Shown: positions 45,403 to 59,739, numbered from the stretch's first letter. The stretch: 64,000 nt of DNA from Elysia crispata (GCA_033675545.1 JAWDGP010006574.1:940001-1004000), one strand, 5' to 3'. Program-made: numbers and translations. Notes: generated by a model from the sequence alone, not told the origin.

Positions 45403-45509
45403 ATGAGTCAATACCACTGCCCAGACGCCCAAACCGTGCAAAAACTGCGCGATATTGCTAACAAGTTGAGAATCCACAGCATACAGGCAACTGACGCAAG
45501 CAAGTCTGG
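45403..45509 (+). CDS. TKT: TKT coding exon 1
   Basis: ATG in the context CAAAATGA encodes [20 protein letters not shown] and on to DASKSG, aligned with the start of animal transketolases. It ends in phase 2 within the SGHPTS motif. The donor is GTAAGT. Confidence 0.95.
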
Positions 45510-48500
45510 GTAAGTTCAGATTTAGATCTATAGATCCACCTAGATTTATATTTCAATATACACCAAGGTGTTCACACAGGGCATACATGCCGCTCGATCC
45601 CACAGAGCATGTGCAATTATTGTACTCTTGTAGATCTAATCCATTTCCCGAATAAAATTGAACACAGGTTAATTAGGCCTCTGAGTACAGGTCTAAGTGT
45701 AAACTAAAGACCCTAGGATTACAAAGCCAAATACTTTGAATTGATTCTACAAGTACAAGCATTGGAATTTCTCGTGCTGGAAGTGGAATGTTAATAACTT
45801 AATTTTGCTTTTCTTAAATACCTATTATGTTAATTCAAGCACAGCGTGTACAATTGTACAATCCAATTTATTACTAGATCTAGATCTAGTATCAGCCTCA
45901 GTTGTTTTTTTAAACTTTTATTGAAACTTTGAGAAAAAAACTGCATGAGGAATTTTATCTGTCCTCATTTGAACTTGTTGTAAACGTCATAGCAATCAAA
46001 TTCAACTTACAAAAAAAAAAAATTGGGTTCATTGCGGCGCATTAGTTTTGCTTATTGTTCTACACCTTTTCACCTTGACTTTGTGTCTAAGTAAAGCTTT
46101 CAAAAACAAAATTGGAGACATTTTGCCACACATGGAAAAAAAGCTGTTCTAAATAATTTTTTTTCAAATGAGAAGGAAATAGTTTTTCAAGATAAATCAC
46201 ACAAAGATTTAATGAAAATCTACTCGAAACTGAAAGAAAATTAAACATGCATTACAGATATTTTTTCATCTTTTAAAAGGCTAAAAAAAATGTTCCACAC
46301 AGTCTTTTAACATTAAAATGAAAACTCTTACTGTGCACAAGTGTGAGCAAGCACATCATGCAACACTTTGAAAAATTTAATACTTACACTTTCGGGTTCT
46401 TGAATCACTAGAACACTATGATTATCACCTCATAAAAACCTTAGAAATAGGCTAAGTGGGAGATGAACAGAGAGTTGGAGAAAAATTGTATTCCCCATCC
46501 TCAGGATGTAAATTATGTTAATAAAAAATAGTTTCTCACCTTGGAATGAGATTAATTGGAGCCTCATTTTGAACTTAAAGTGTTAATTTGATACAAATGT
46601 AACACTTACATTTGTTCAAGATTAGCATATTTATAAGGCTTTTTTTGCTCTGATTTCATAATCAAATTTCTTTGGCTATGTTGTGGATGTCCTGCTCCAA
46701 ATGAGAGGACTGTTTTAAGAAAGTATCAATAGTCTAATTCCAGTTTGAGAGCTAGAGATCCACCTTGTTTAAGGAGATAGATTTGTACATAACCCGCACT
46801 GTAATTCATATTGTTCAGTAGCTCTTGTTTCAGAGTATTCTATGTGGCAAAAGTTCCTTTTGGTCCACCCAGATTAAATCTTACGGATGTGACAAGGTGT
46901 TGTGAACATCCTATGGTTATTTATCATTTCGAAATTTATATGAATTCAGCTATCTTAAATACTTAAATTACAACTTTTGCAACTGTTGATTTAATAATGA
47001 TTTGTGATAATTAGACAATGAATTTTGCTGATATTGTATTTATTGAACTTAAAGATAGTTTAATTCATACAGAGGTGGGCAAGTTTTTTGTAGTGATATG
47101 GTATCCAAAAGGCAACTTTTTTTTTTCTCCGCCGTCTCCTTCAAAACCAATTAATCTTACTGAATTTTAATCTGTTGAGATCAGTGTCCCATGCAGTATA
47201 AAAAAATTAGAGAACATTTTTGGATTTAGGCTAAAATATGTATTCCAAGGTTCATTACATATTTATTGTAATGAATTCATCAAAATTTTTTGCCAAATCT
47301 GTTACGATGAACCAAATAACTTTTAGAAGACTTTTCTCTGCAGTTTATAATTTTTTTAAGTGGATGGCGTTTTTTATTTTATAAATTTATTAATACATAT
47401 AAACTTTATTTTATTATATAATTGAATGAAAAAATGGAAAAATTAAAAAAAAAATTAAATGAAATTTGGCCTCCTCCAGCACAAAGACAAAAGCATATTG
47501 ATAACATTGTGACTGTCCCCTTTTCTTCCAGGGCGGCGGTTGTGAATGTAAATACCACTTGCTTCTTTTGCACGCGATTCATACTTTTATACTCTTTCAA
47601 TCTAAGTTGCCAGATCCACTAATTATCACCAAGGAAATAGAAACATATATGTTAAGCCATTTTATTAGCTTGCCACTCTTAATTTGTCTTGCACCGAGTT
47701 TTACAGATTGTGGCTTGATGTAGAATAATTATAATCCAGGTTAACCCAATCAATTTAAAAAAATGAGGGCCTTGAATTTTTTTTCCTCTCTAATATTGTC
47801 TGAGCAGTTGTACATTTGTACTTTGCTTTGGGGGGTACTTTTTTCCTATATCATTTTTCTTGTATAGAAAAGATACCCTAAGTTCTAAACTTTGAGACTT
47901 GAATATCATTATTTTCTGTAGTGCTCAGCAGCAAATACATGTAGCATGCATGCATTGTTTTTCCTACAGAAAGCCTTGTACCAAGTTTTCTTAATGCTAC
48001 AATATTTCCGTTCCCCAGTCATCCTACATCATGTTGTTCAGCAGCAGAGGTCATGTCTGTGCTGTTTTTCCACACCATGCGCTATACAACAAAGGAACCA
48101 AAGAACCCAAACAATGACAGATTTGTGCTGTCCAAAGGTCATGCTGCTCCCATCCTTTACGCAGCATGGGCTGAGGCTGGACTTTTTCCCGAGTCAGAGC
48201 TGCTGAAACTGAGGAAAATAGACTCAGATCTAGAGGGGCATCCTACCCCTGTGAGTAAATAATTGTATTGCAGTCCGGAGTATATTAACATTTTGGTTAT
48301 AGAAGATAAATTTTGTGAAATGTTTTTTTGGCCTTCTTTTTTAAATAGTGTATTTTTTTATAATGATTATCTGTCATAGTTTTTTTAATATTCATGTGCT
48401 TTATAAGTATATGCTGGGCCGTTTGTAGATGATGGTAACAAGGATTAGTGCTTGACTTCTAGCAGCCTCAGGCTATTTCTGATTCTCCCTGTATTGAACA

Positions 48501-51500
48501 TAATGAAAGTCTTTGAACTGTGTTTTGCTGCTGTGAACACTGGGACTGCTCAGTAATACTTAATTGCCTTTCACCACTGTTTTTTTTTTTTGCTAGAGAT
48601 TGAATTTTGTTGATGTTGCAACTGGATCCCTTGGTCAAGGGTTGAGCTGTGCAGCTGGGATGGCGTACACTGGCAAATACTTTGATAAGTCAGAGTGAGT
48701 ACCTACCTGTTTACCTTTAGAATTACTGAATCTAGATTGGCTATCATCCATTATTAATATGGTTTTGAGATCATGTGATTCAATGAACTACAATGATATA
48801 TGTAAAACAAAAATTTTATTTATGAGCATTGGCCTGACCATTTCTTATAACCTAAAGGTTGAAAGCTAAAGAATGGCTTATAATATGCCTATATAATATT
48901 TGTTTTAGCTACCGTGTCTTCTGTCTTATCGGAGATGGGGAGAGTGCAGAGGGATCAATCTGGGAAGCTATGGCGTTTGCCAGTCACTACAAGCTTGACA
49001 ATCTAGTGGCCATCTTTGATGTGAATCGCCTTGGGCAAAGTGAGCCAACTGCTCTTCAACATGACCTAGAGGTCTACAAGGCTCGTGCTGAAGCTTTCGG
49101 GTAAGAGAAGGATTGAACTAAAAATTACCAATTTTCTAAATGTAATTTGTTTTATTTTCAATTAGGAAGGAGAAATGTATATGGACAGTTGATAAAGAAT
49201 CACTGTACTGGTGTGAAATGTTGAATTCATGGACATCATTTGAGCAGCAGCAATAGGAACCTTTCTATTTGTTTTCATGATGAGAATTGCTAATACTTTA
49301 AAAATTCACAAGGTACCTCCACAAAGGCAAAAATGGTAGGCAACTTTTAAACAGGAAATAATTTGGGTTTATGAAGGTCTCAGCCTGGAAATGGCTTATA
49401 TTATACAAGATAAGAGGCGCTTTTTGTGTCTAAGATGAGCCAGGTTCAAATCAAATACTTTTTTAAGATATCTGCTTTCAGTGTGGATTTGCTCAATATT
49501 ATTTAAAACTATTATTTAAAGCAAATAATAGATTTATATGCCCACATATTATATGGAGTTACTTTTTTTTCATAGCCTCAAAACTGGTCAACAAAAATTG
49601 TTCATTTCCCTTCTCAGTTATCAATTTAAAGTGAATGAAATTCTAAATTTTGCAGTCAAGGAATTTAAAGATTCTGTTTCACAAAGTGTTGTTAGGTCTT
49701 AAAAAAAAAAAGATTTAATCAAGCTTCAGTGCAGTAAGAGAAAGTTAGTCATGTATGTTTATTCTGTTCATACAATTTAGAAAGACCAGAAAAGTATCTT
49801 TTGCATAAGATTAAAAGTCTTCCTTTAATGCTTGTTGCATTAGACCTTGATGAGGATTCTTAAGTTTTAAAGGAAAAAAAAAATCCATTTAAAGCTTTTC
49901 ATAAATTATACAAAGCCCTTACCTGATATTTTTAAGTTTTATAGAAATCAATTAATCAAGGTGCCATTCTCTTTGACATAGCCTTTCTCTTTCACACATC
50001 TCAATCCCTCGTCACTTTCAGTGCATCTGTTACTCGTTCTACATTTGACCACTTTGTTTGTCCATTCAACATCTTTTTCACTGTTTTCCTGTGTTTTGTT
50101 TTCCTCCGGTCATTCCAGTTGCCATAAAATGATCCAGTCCATGAGATTCATAGCATTCTCCATAGAAGCCACATTTTTGTTTCCTCCAGGTTCTTTTCTA
50201 GCTATTTTGAAATGTTCCGGCCTTGCATCCATACATCAGAATGGGTTCAATAAAGCACTCTTCAACCAACTCTTCTTCTTGTTGACAGCAGACTCATTTG
50301 AAAAGAATTAAATAATCTGTTGCTTATAAAAATTACATTCTGAATCAAGCATAATTTTTTTTAATAATTTGATGTGCAATTCAAGCAAATGCTCCTGTCA
50401 TGTCCCATCTGAATTTATGAAAAAGTTCTGCCATTTCTAGTTCATTTTGGAGAGGGAAGGGTAATCATGGTCATGCTTGTGTTCAAGTGTTGTCACTTTC
50501 AAAATCAAAGTGCAAAGAGAGGCCAGTTTTCAGAATACATTGCATGCTTTTACCACAGGTAGATTAAATTCACTTAACTAAGTGATGAGTATGTTTCGAC
50601 CAGAGTATTTCATTCCTTTCCATCCTACACCTCTTTTTGTGTAGTGTGTCCCAAGTTTCTTTTGGCCTATTTTTAGCTTAAACATGTTCAGAGCAGTGAA
50701 ATTGATAGATTATATCTTGATAGATGATTTAGGAAATGAATTTTTGTATGCATTTTTTTTTTTACCAAAATTAAACTCATGTTTTTATCCCTTTTTTAAT
50801 ATTAGTTGCTTTAGGAATGAATAGTAAGAATCAGACAATGAAATAAGGTTTTGAGGGATAAATCTTAAAGCCAGCTTATTAAATCTGTTTTAAAACTTTA
50901 CTTGAAATAATAAGAGTTAAGAGGGTTCTTGATAACAACTGGTTTATGTTTGTGATTTTGATTCCCAACTAGATGGAGCACCCATGTTGTAGATGGCCAC
51001 AGCGTGGAAGAACTAACTAAAACATTTTGGAACGCCACTCAGGTCAAAGGCAAACCAACGTGCATTGTTGCTAAAACATTTAAAGGCCAGGGAGTTCCAG
51101 GTATGTGAACTGGAGTTTTCACCAAAGTAAAGTAAAGATTTATCTTATGAGCTTCATAGATATGATAATCAGTTCAAGTCAACTGTTAATGCATAAAATA
51201 GCATTCTACAAATTTAATGGGTTATTAAGACATTTGTTAGCCTGTTGTAAATTTTACTTTTGTGGAAAAATTTGAGTAAAAGAATTAACTTTTATTTATT
51301 GATTTCTTCAGTCTACCATCTAAAATTCTATACACAGGTTTATAGAGATGCAATGAAAAACTGTTCAGTGTAATTCCTCAATTAAGACTTTGTAAAGGCT
51401 TAAAAAGTCAGGCCACAGTAGTAGTATTTGGATTCCTGGGTTTATATGGAGAGATGATATAATAATAATAATAAAGTGCATTTATATAGCATATCCAAAT

Positions 51501-54500
51501 GATTAAAATGCTCTATGCGGTTTACAAGAAAAAGAATAAGATAGAAGCAGGCTAGAAGGCCTGAACATACATACAGAATGACGTACATAGCATATGTATA
51601 TGCATGATATATACAAATGGTTTGATATCAGTCTCATTACTAGGCTGATTCTCAGTAATACCTGAGTGCTTTTGATGATTTAATAGTGTTCACTATCTTT
51701 GTATTGTTTATGGTTAAAATTGAAATGGACAAAACTGATTTGCTCAGTCCAATAGATATGAGCATTAATTACAGATAATTCTTTGTCTATGAAAATTTCA
51801 TATTGATTTTAATTTTTTTTCATTGAAACTGCAGTTATAAACAGAATGGGTTTCTTTTCTGTAAAGATTATAGATTTGAAAATATAGAGAAATTATTGAA
51901 ATTTTCAGTGAAAAAATTGTTGCTGTCGACTGCTTAACCATCTTAGTAACAGTTTGTACATCTTGAAACATCAAAAATATATCTGAGAGCAGCAGAATGT
52001 GAAAAATGTACAACTTAGGTCTGTAACTCTGGTGTGCCATTTATAAAGTTGGCTTTTCAAGCGTGAGTAGTGTCGACTTAAATGTCAATTCCCAATTCTT
52101 CCAGGAGTTGCTGATGTAGAAAATTGGCATGGAAAGCCCCTTGGAGCCAAGTCGGAGGCAGCTATTAAGGCTATTAAAGAAAATATTGTCAATGGGGGAC
52201 CACATGGCATTGTTCCAACAGAGCCTTCTCTGTCCTTGAAGCCCATCAACAAATCTGTTCAGCTGGCCTCTCCACCTGCTTATAAACTGGGAGACAATGT
52301 GAGTGTCTTGGTAGCTAAGTCAAGCAATACTTTAATCTTCATAGCTACTCAGAGCTGAAAAAATAAATATCAAAAAGATAAATGATGGTAGCAAATCTCA
52401 ATCTGTGGCTATAGTGTTTTAACATTTTTATGTGAGGGATTCAAAACCGCAATTTGAGACTGTGAGATGAGGTCCTTTTTCTTGTAATTTTTTACATTCC
52501 CACGTTGTGTTACAACCAGAGAAGTTCAATTTCCTCATTTTTCTCGCTGCAGCTGAGGAAAGTAAGATATATCGTAAATGAAAGTCATTGTCCTCGCAAG
52601 TCTGTCGAAGAAAATCCTCAGGAGAGACCTAAAATGATATGATTTTAGTATTGCTTTGAACTGAACTAGTGTGTACAAATGCATTGTCAACATTGAATCA
52701 GATTAAAAGACCCATTTCTTAGAGTTTCTTTTCAAGACGACCTTAATTTAACACATTGACCTGGATTTAAGTTGCATTGTAGCACATAATCACTATCTAA
52801 ATTTCCGCAATTCAAGCTTTTTGAAATGTCTTGGCCAACTTTTGATTATTTATTTATATATATATATATATATACACACATACACACATAAATACAGATA
52901 CACATGCAGGAACAATTTACTGTTAACAAAGGCATGTTTCTACACCTGCCTGAGAGATTTTTCTGTTTTATCAGTGGGCACTCTTGATCACGCTTTAGTT
53001 AAAATGGTCAATTAAAGTTACATAAGGAATGACTGTAATTTGCATCTGGAAAAATCAACTTAACGTAAAATCCACAGATATGTTTTGTTGCTGTTTTCTT
53101 TTCTTTTGTTTGTTTTTTGCATTGTATCATTTTGCCTTTGTGCTGTTATATTGCTTTATTAAACATTTTTTTAGTTTTTCATTACATTATTGAACATAGG
53201 ATATTTTGTAATAATGCAAAATGATTTTGGTGGTTCTGTGAATTTTCTAGAACTTAAAGCTTAGAAATGCACGGATGAATAAAAAAAAATAGCTGCAGAG
53301 TATAACTTCCACCACATATCTTCGTATGAGAGAAATAATTATCTGTAGATAGGTTGAAACTAAAATGGCAAAATAATGTCAACAAGTATCTGTGTGTGAT
53401 AAACTGCTTCTCAGCTAAAAACTCGACTATCCTGCTTTCTGACTTGCTTTTGATCACATAGCAATCGGTCATTTTGTGGCAATCTATCATGCCCACTGCT
53501 GCCTTGAATGTTTGAATGTTTTAAGCTGTAACTTATTGTTGTTTCTGTTATTATTAGTATTGGTTGCTGCAAGAAAATTAAAGTAATAGCACCAGTTAAA
53601 GCTCAAAAAGGTGTGGTACTAGCAATTTTGGTTCACATCAAGAGAGTTGTGCTTCCCAGGGTAATAGCAATTTAAACCATCTCTGGAAAAAAAATTTTAT
53701 TTGGAAAAATATAATTCTTTTTCCCTTTCATTATAACAGAATTATGTTTTCCCTCATGATCAGGTTGCCACTAGACTGGCTTATGGTACAGGCCTGGTCA
53801 AGATAGGAAAGTCAAATGACAAAGTTGTGGCTATGGATGGGGACACCAAGAACTCCACCTTTGCACAAAAGTTCAAGGTTTGTGTAGTATGTCAGTGAAA
53901 ACAGGAAAAAAAATTGACAAAAAAAATGAAGATTAGCATTAAGTCTGGGCTTTGAAAAAATTCCAATAAATTTTTTTTTTATTTGTGACGATTTGATATC
54001 AACTATGTTTACATCAAATAAAATTCATAATAGGTATTTATTGATAGACAAAATGTAATGTAATTGAATAAATTATCTCTCAGGGTTGTTAAGAGGTGGC
54101 TTTTTAGTTCACCAGTCACCAGCCAAACGCTCCCAGTAACCTGATCAGGTCATGAGGTCAACTGCTGGGTGGAATGGGGATTCACGTTTTTGAGCTGGGG
54201 TATTTTGGATGCATCATTTTTAATGTTTAAACATGCATATAAGGCTGCATCAATGATAATGGAAAGCATATAATTTGAAGGTATCGTATTCATTTAGGAT
54301 TGGGAAAAATAATGGAAGTTTTATTTCTTAAACTGAAAGAAATGCAGAGCAGTTTGATGCCCAAGAATTTGGTAGCAGCTGCATTTCATTATAGGGATGA
54401 CAGTTTTTAATGACGCCAAGAGAAGCTTTTGGAACTATATTTTATGATGAAATTTCTTCAATGATTCATTAATATGTTGAATAATGCATATAACCAAACG

Positions 54501-57500
54501 GCAACTGCGAAGAGTTCTCAGTTCTTTAGCTATCTTGAGTTAAGTTTCTGATCACAACCTTTTTAAACAGCTAGCTGGTTAAGATTCTGTATTCTTTGTC
54601 TCCTGTTTACTGTTTATCTCTATATCTTGAGCGGTATCGCGGCTCTTCGTTTATTAGTTCTAGATCTAGTAACATCATCCTCTCAAGAGGAATTTAATAA
54701 ATACCGATAGTGATCTATCAGAGAAACAAATAAGGAATCTGTGTGGTTAAAGAAAATAGACCTAGTTTTACAACTTGATATTAAGTTTTGACTACGATTT
54801 AGAATAAGGTCTAATACTAGATCTAGATTTAGAGGGATATGATCAACAGTGATTAGCCAACAATTTAAAATTATCTTAATATCATGTGGCTACATAATTC
54901 TGTTAGTCTAGGAAAGCCTATTGTATCTGCAACCTTAAATCTAGTAGTCTTTCTGAAACATATAAACTTCCAATGAAAAAAATCATGTCTCCTAAGTCGT
55001 AAGAATATATGAAATGTTTTTTTTTTCGACGGGATATATTTTCGAAAAATCGTATAAAATCTCATAAAAACTCTTTGAGGGGAATTCATATTTAATTATT
55101 TTATGCTATAAAATGGGTTTTAATTAAAAATATTGTTCGGGTTTGGAAATATTCATTCTGAAACAAGCGCATTGTCATAATTATAAACTCGAGCATTTTA
55201 TAAATTTTAGCACTAAAATTTTGAAAAAGAAATAGCAGAGATATTACAATCTAAAAACTGGTGAAAATTGTAAATCTCGAGAATCAAAGATAATGCACAA
55301 GCACCCTTGCCGGCGCTATGCTGGTACCACAGGGTTCATCGTCTCCTAAGTTTGTTTAGCCAGGCCTGACAGGTGATTTATTACCGATCTGCCCACTGCT
55401 CGCGGATACCTGGAGTATGCATGGCAGAAAACTTAAGGGCCACTCTCAGTGGTTTTTAAACAGCTTTGCTCTGTAAAGAATTCAAAGAATTTAAATCCCT
55501 AGCGAACTAAAATTTTCATATGGAAATGAAATTTTTATTGCAAATTCTACTGAAAGCTTTTTTAGTTCAATGCTGCCATTTGGGTGTTTTAAAAACAAAA
55601 AATGAAGAACGAGATCAAGAGTTAAAAAAAAAAAATAGAAAAAAATCTGAAGTTCTTAAAGCAAGCAAGAAATGATTTAAAATCCATGCTTGAGTAAAGA
55701 GCTATATTCATATTCAAATGTATATTTTTTTAGCATTTGCAAAATCACATGCAAATGTTTAGAACCAAGAGAAAGTTCTGTTATGGATAGACTTTTTATA
55801 GATAAAAAAGCAGAACATTTCTCACCAATTGTCTTCAATACTGGAAAAACGTTGCTTAGTATAATTTCAAAGATTTCAGGAACATCATTTGTTGTTTTCA
55901 CACAATTTCATTAATGTCAATATTTTATTCTTTCAGGATGCATTCCCTGATCGCTTCATTGAATGCTTTATTGCTGAGCAGAATCTTGTGGGTGTGGCCA
56001 TAGGCTGCGCTTGCCGGGATCGTACAATCCCATTTGTCAGCACCTTTGCCTGCTTCCTGTCCAGAGCTTTTGACCAAATTCGCATGGGCGCCATTTCTCA
56101 GACAAACGCAAATTTCTCAGGCTCACACTGTGGAGTCTCCATCGGAGAGGATGGCCCATCTCAGATGGCCCTTGAAGACCTGTCTATGTTCCGATCCATC
56201 CCAGGATCCACTGTCTTTTATCCATCGGATGCTGTATCCACAGAGAGGGCTGTGGAATTGGCAGCAAATACTGAAGGAGTCTGCTTCATCCGTACCAGTC
56301 GTCCAAACGTTCCCGTCATTTACAACAATGATGAGCCTTTTGAAGTAGGCAAAGCTAAGGTGGGTTATTTTTTAACTATGGCATTTTGAATAAAGCAGTA
56401 AAGTAGGACTAGGCGATACAGAAGATAGCTGAAATAGACTAGCTTAAATTTTGGATTTTTTAATTGTTGAATTTACCTCTGGTCAAAATCAGGATTAGTG
56501 CAAAATTAGGGTTTAGTAAACAATTCGTCGCAAACATGAATTTCATTCCTTTGCCATGGTACAGCTTGACCTATTGCAGGTAATAAATTTATCTTGTATG
56601 TTTTCTTTTTCAGATTGTCAGGCAAAGCAACAATGATCAAGTGACGATTGTTGCCTCCTGCGTGACCCTGTTTGAAGCCACCAAGGCTGCAGAATCGCTG
56701 GCTGCCAGCGGAGTCAACATCCGCATCATTGACCCATTCACTATCAAGCCCATTGACGCAGCTACCATCATTGCCAGCGCACAGCAGACTGGAGGAAGGA
56801 TTATCACTGTTGAAGATCACTACGCTGAAGGTTGGTAGTTATCAATCTTGAGCCTCTAGTTTCCTTTGTATCACAAAGTGAACATGAAAGAAAATTCAGA
56901 TACAGTGACTTACTCGACAGTGGGTAACTTATACTATTACGAGAAATGGTAGAAGAATGTGCTGTGTTGAAAAAATATGTATTGATTGGGGAGGGCTTTG
57001 ACTTACACATAGAAATTGATGTGTTTGAATGCCTCCTCATTTCAGCCTTGCCCAGTCTACAAGGGATTATTTTGATATAAAGAGAAAATTAAAGCCTCAG
57101 TGGCAATTGATACACAACAATCTATTCTTGTCCTTCCACCCTGTCTTCTACATGTCCTCCTCTTTCTTCTTCCCCTTATTCTTTTTCTTTCATTTCTTTG
57201 TATTGCAAGACAGCACATTGGATTTTACCAAGGAAAGTTTGCTAAGTTTGTATTAACATTTTTTTTTTCATATTTAAAATTATTGCCAATAAATGACCTC
57301 TTCTAAAGGGTTCAATCAAGGTCAAACAATTTTGCCTCTCCATGCAGTCGTGACACATTGCTGATAATAAAAAAAATAGTGATATAAGGCTCTCCTTACT
57401 CTGTTATAAGCATTTTGTATGCAAGTTTGAAACAGGATTCTGCGCAGAAAGGAGCATAAAAAAAATTTGCTTCCACACAAATAAAATGCTGTTGTAGCAC

Positions 57501-57869
57501 TTATCCAATTATAAGAAACACAGTTGGAACCTTTGGGTTTTCTGGTTTTATTGAATTATTAAAGTATCATCCGACTGTGTCGAGATATTAGTCTCAACTC
57601 AGAAAGTAAGCTCTTGGTCTCCTTAACTTCTCTGTGGTGAGCTCTCTTCACAACCTCGGATGTATACATTCGTCACGGGTTAGTCTTTATCATTGTCCAA
57701 GATTTAAAAGTCCAAACGCCACACTGTTAACTATATTTTTTTTTTAAATTAAGAAAATAACTTAAATAAGTGAGCTTAACATTTTTTTAAACTTGAAAAT
57801 GTAAGTTTGCGTTTTGGCCTGTCATAACTCTTTTGTCCAACACCAACCCAACACACACACACACACACA

Positions 57870-57953
<84 letters not shown>

Positions 57954-58392
57954 TTGAATTTTGTGATATATTTTGTTTATGCCTCTGTCTATGTCTGTAT
58001 GTAGCTCACTCTTTCTTTCATAAATTTCTTGTCATCCTGTAATAAAGGAAATCGAATACTTTACTTTTCTCAATATGCTTATAGATACTTTTAAAGGCTT
58101 AAATTAGAAAGCTGTGAATTTTCACATGAAGTGCATTGCCTTGCGAGAAATGTTTAAAAAAATTTGTGAACAAATTTGGATTCTAAAAAATTAACTGACT
58201 ATTCGTATTCTGTTTGCAGGTGGCATTGGAAGTGCCGTTAGCTGCGCTGTGAGTGAGCACCGTAATATTGTTGTCAAGCGACTGTTTGTGCCAGAGGTCC
58301 CACGCAGTGGTCAGTGTGGCGAACTGCTGGAGAAATATGGCATCAGTGCTGCATGCATCTCCAAGGCAGTCCAAAGCATGCTTTCATCGTAA
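45403..58392 (+). CDS. TKT: Transketolase
   Basis: This thiamine-diphosphate enzyme of the non-oxidative pentose phosphate pathway moves two-carbon ketol units between sugar phosphates in the cytosol. The CDS joins 45403-45509, 48019-48250, 48597-48694, 48909-49100, 50973-51100, 52105-52298, 53764-53877, 55937-56359, 56614-56830 and 58220-58392. All junctions are GT..AG and in phase, giving 625 aa against 623 in human. Conserved sites fall at the same numbers as in human: SGHPTS with H37, KGHAAP with H77, the cofactor-binding GDGE at 154-157 and N185 in NRLGQ. The catalytic glutamate is in IAEQN (E369, human 366). GSHCGVS, GEDGPSQ and IRTSRP follow, then the C-terminal [12 protein letters not shown] and VPRSG. 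The three domains run roughly 1-270, 318-480 and 500-625. No key residue is missing. Introns of 0.2 to 2.5 kb carry old repeats. Confidence 0.98.
48019..48250 (+). CDS. TKT: TKT coding exon 2
   Basis: The acceptor CCCCAG completes G36. The exon carries [20 protein letters not shown] and [18 protein letters not shown], with the substrate- and cofactor-contacting histidines 37 and 77. Confidence 0.97.
48597..48694 (+). CDS. TKT: TKT coding exon 3
   Basis: [20 protein letters not shown], the thiamine-diphosphate-domain glycine motif. Ends GKYFDKS in phase 2. Confidence 0.97.
48909..49100 (+). CDS. TKT: TKT coding exon 4
   Basis: [20 protein letters not shown], then [11 protein letters not shown]. 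It holds the GDGE...N metal and diphosphate-binding motif. Phase 1 in, phase 2 out. Confidence 0.97.
49960..50295 (-). mobile_element. LINE relic, copy B, in TKT intron 4
   Basis: Read on the minus strand it matches the 3' part of the relic at 35485-36235 at both DNA and protein level, for example [17 protein letters not shown] against [17 protein letters not shown], and later NERVTDAL-like against GRVTDAQ. It is antisense to transketolase and full of stops. Confidence 0.65.
50973..51100 (+). CDS. TKT: TKT coding exon 5
   Basis: [20 protein letters not shown], ending [11 protein letters not shown]. Matches the family segment VDGHSVEEL...AKTFKGRG. Confidence 0.97.
51459..51530 (+). repeat. 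Short interspersed repeat fragment in TKT intron 5
   Basis: Runs (ATA)n, then GTGCATTTATATAGCATA, then AATGCTCTATGCGGTTTACA. It resembles the widespread animal repeat tail with TTTATATAGCGC and CTCAAAGCGCTTTACA. The identity is from memory of the motif only. Confidence 0.45.
52105..52298 (+). CDS. TKT: TKT coding exon 6 (interdomain linker)
   Basis: [20 protein letters not shown] to YKLGDN. Carries the WHGKPL histidine motif, then the less conserved linker into the pyrimidine-binding domain. Confidence 0.95.
53764..53877 (+). CDS. TKT: TKT coding exon 7
   Basis: [15 protein letters not shown], then [18 protein letters not shown]. Start of the pyrimidine-binding domain (DGDTKNSTF). The donor is GTTTGT, a weaker match than the others. 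Confidence 0.95.
55937..56359 (+). CDS. TKT: TKT coding exon 8 (catalytic glutamate)
   Basis: The largest TKT exon, 141 codons. Contains [20 protein letters not shown] with the catalytic Glu, then [20 protein letters not shown] and [15 protein letters not shown]. Confidence 0.98.
56614..56830 (+). CDS. TKT: TKT coding exon 9
   Basis: [20 protein letters not shown] through [11 protein letters not shown] to TVEDHYAEG. This is the transketolase C-terminal domain. Ends in phase 1. Confidence 0.98.
57850..57952 (+). repeat. (CA)n(CT)n microsatellite in TKT intron 9
   Basis: About 22 bp of CA followed by about 70 bp of CT and a TTTC tail. It is the same compound type as 5248-5332, on the other strand. 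Confidence 0.95.
58220..58392 (+). CDS. TKT: TKT last coding exon
   Basis: [36 protein letters not shown], ending [10 protein letters not shown] and TAA at 58390. Confidence 0.98.
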
Positions 58393-59290
58393 TGTGTGAC
58401 GCAATTTCTCAGCAATTGAATGAAATATTTTGTCAGCGCTTGTAGAGAATTTCTACTGAGGATTCTAAACTCTCCTTGTATGGAAAGAAGCAATTGATAA
58501 ATATTTCTGTGACCTTCTTCTTATCCTTAACAAAAGAATCAAATTCTTATCTTTAACAAAAGAATCAAAGATATACCTTGAGTTAGTAAATGGAATTTGT
58601 TTTATATATGGGTGGATCTGTTATTTGTTTTATAAAGCTCATCTTTTTTACTTTAAACAGTTTGTTTTTCAAGAGACCCGTTTTAATATTGTTGAATATG
58701 ATAATGTGATTTATGCAGATTTAGGGGATGGAACTTGACCTAAAACACTATGAACAGTCCGGCTTGCTCTGTATATTGTGAGTCTCAATCAATGTTGTAG
58801 CACCTTTTTTATTATCACATTTTGCCAGCTTTTCTTTGTAACCCTATTAGTTATTTGTAATTTCATTTCTACTCTTTATGAAGAATAAGATTCCTTATTT
58901 ACATAAAGACATGACTTTTTCTTTCACTTAAAAATGTTTTGTACAATATTTTACTAATTTTTGTTACGGACCACTCTATCAGCAATTTTTTTCATAATTA
59001 AAATACACGATGATGTAGTTGCAAAAATATGTACTTTTTGAATCTGTTTCTAGTTAAAAGGAATCTTTATTTCCGCATTTATATATTGAATACCGTATAT
59101 TTTTCTCCTTAATCTTTAAGCTTTGACAAATATTCTTCATTTTATTACATATAGGTGAGTTAAAAAATCATAACAGTTGATGATGCCATAATAATTGTGA
59201 TCCTTCCTTTGCTTGTTATAGGCTTGTCATGTAGAGGGAAACTTGTGTTTATCTTAGATTTCTTTCATTTTTTTACATTTTGTTGGACCT

Positions 59291-59296
59291 AATAAA
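59291..59296 (+). promoter_or_regulatory. Candidate poly(A) signal of TKT
   Basis: AATAAA about 900 nt after the stop, with a TG/T-rich stretch (GTTGTTTTGC) within 30 nt downstream. AATAAG at about 58885 is a weaker, nearer alternative. Confidence 0.4.
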
Positions 59297-59739
59297 TTTT
59301 GCCGAATTGTTGTTTTGCTTTTGAGATGTTTTTGTCTACTTTTCATCGTTTTTCTTTTTATTGAAAAATGTTTTACAAAGAACTATAATTTTTATATTTT
59401 CTAAGAAAAAGTAGTATAGTAATGATGTTTTTTGTTTTTATAAACACTTGGCTAACTTACCAAAGGGTTTTGGTTTCAAATCTAGCTAGATCAGGTATTG
59501 ATTTTGGTTGGTGGAAAATTTTTGAACACACATTTCTTCACCTCATTCAGGTGAAAAAGAAAGATTATTTGCTAAGGGAAATTTTATCAAATAACTTAAG
59601 CTTTGCAATCTTTTTAAAATTGTTTGTCTTTCAGTTTCAGGTGTATCTGTAGCCTGATTTACAAAATTTAAAATATGATCAAGCTATTTTCTGAATTCAT
59701 CACACTTAAAAAAAAAAATTTTTGTCCTTTTTCCAGGTA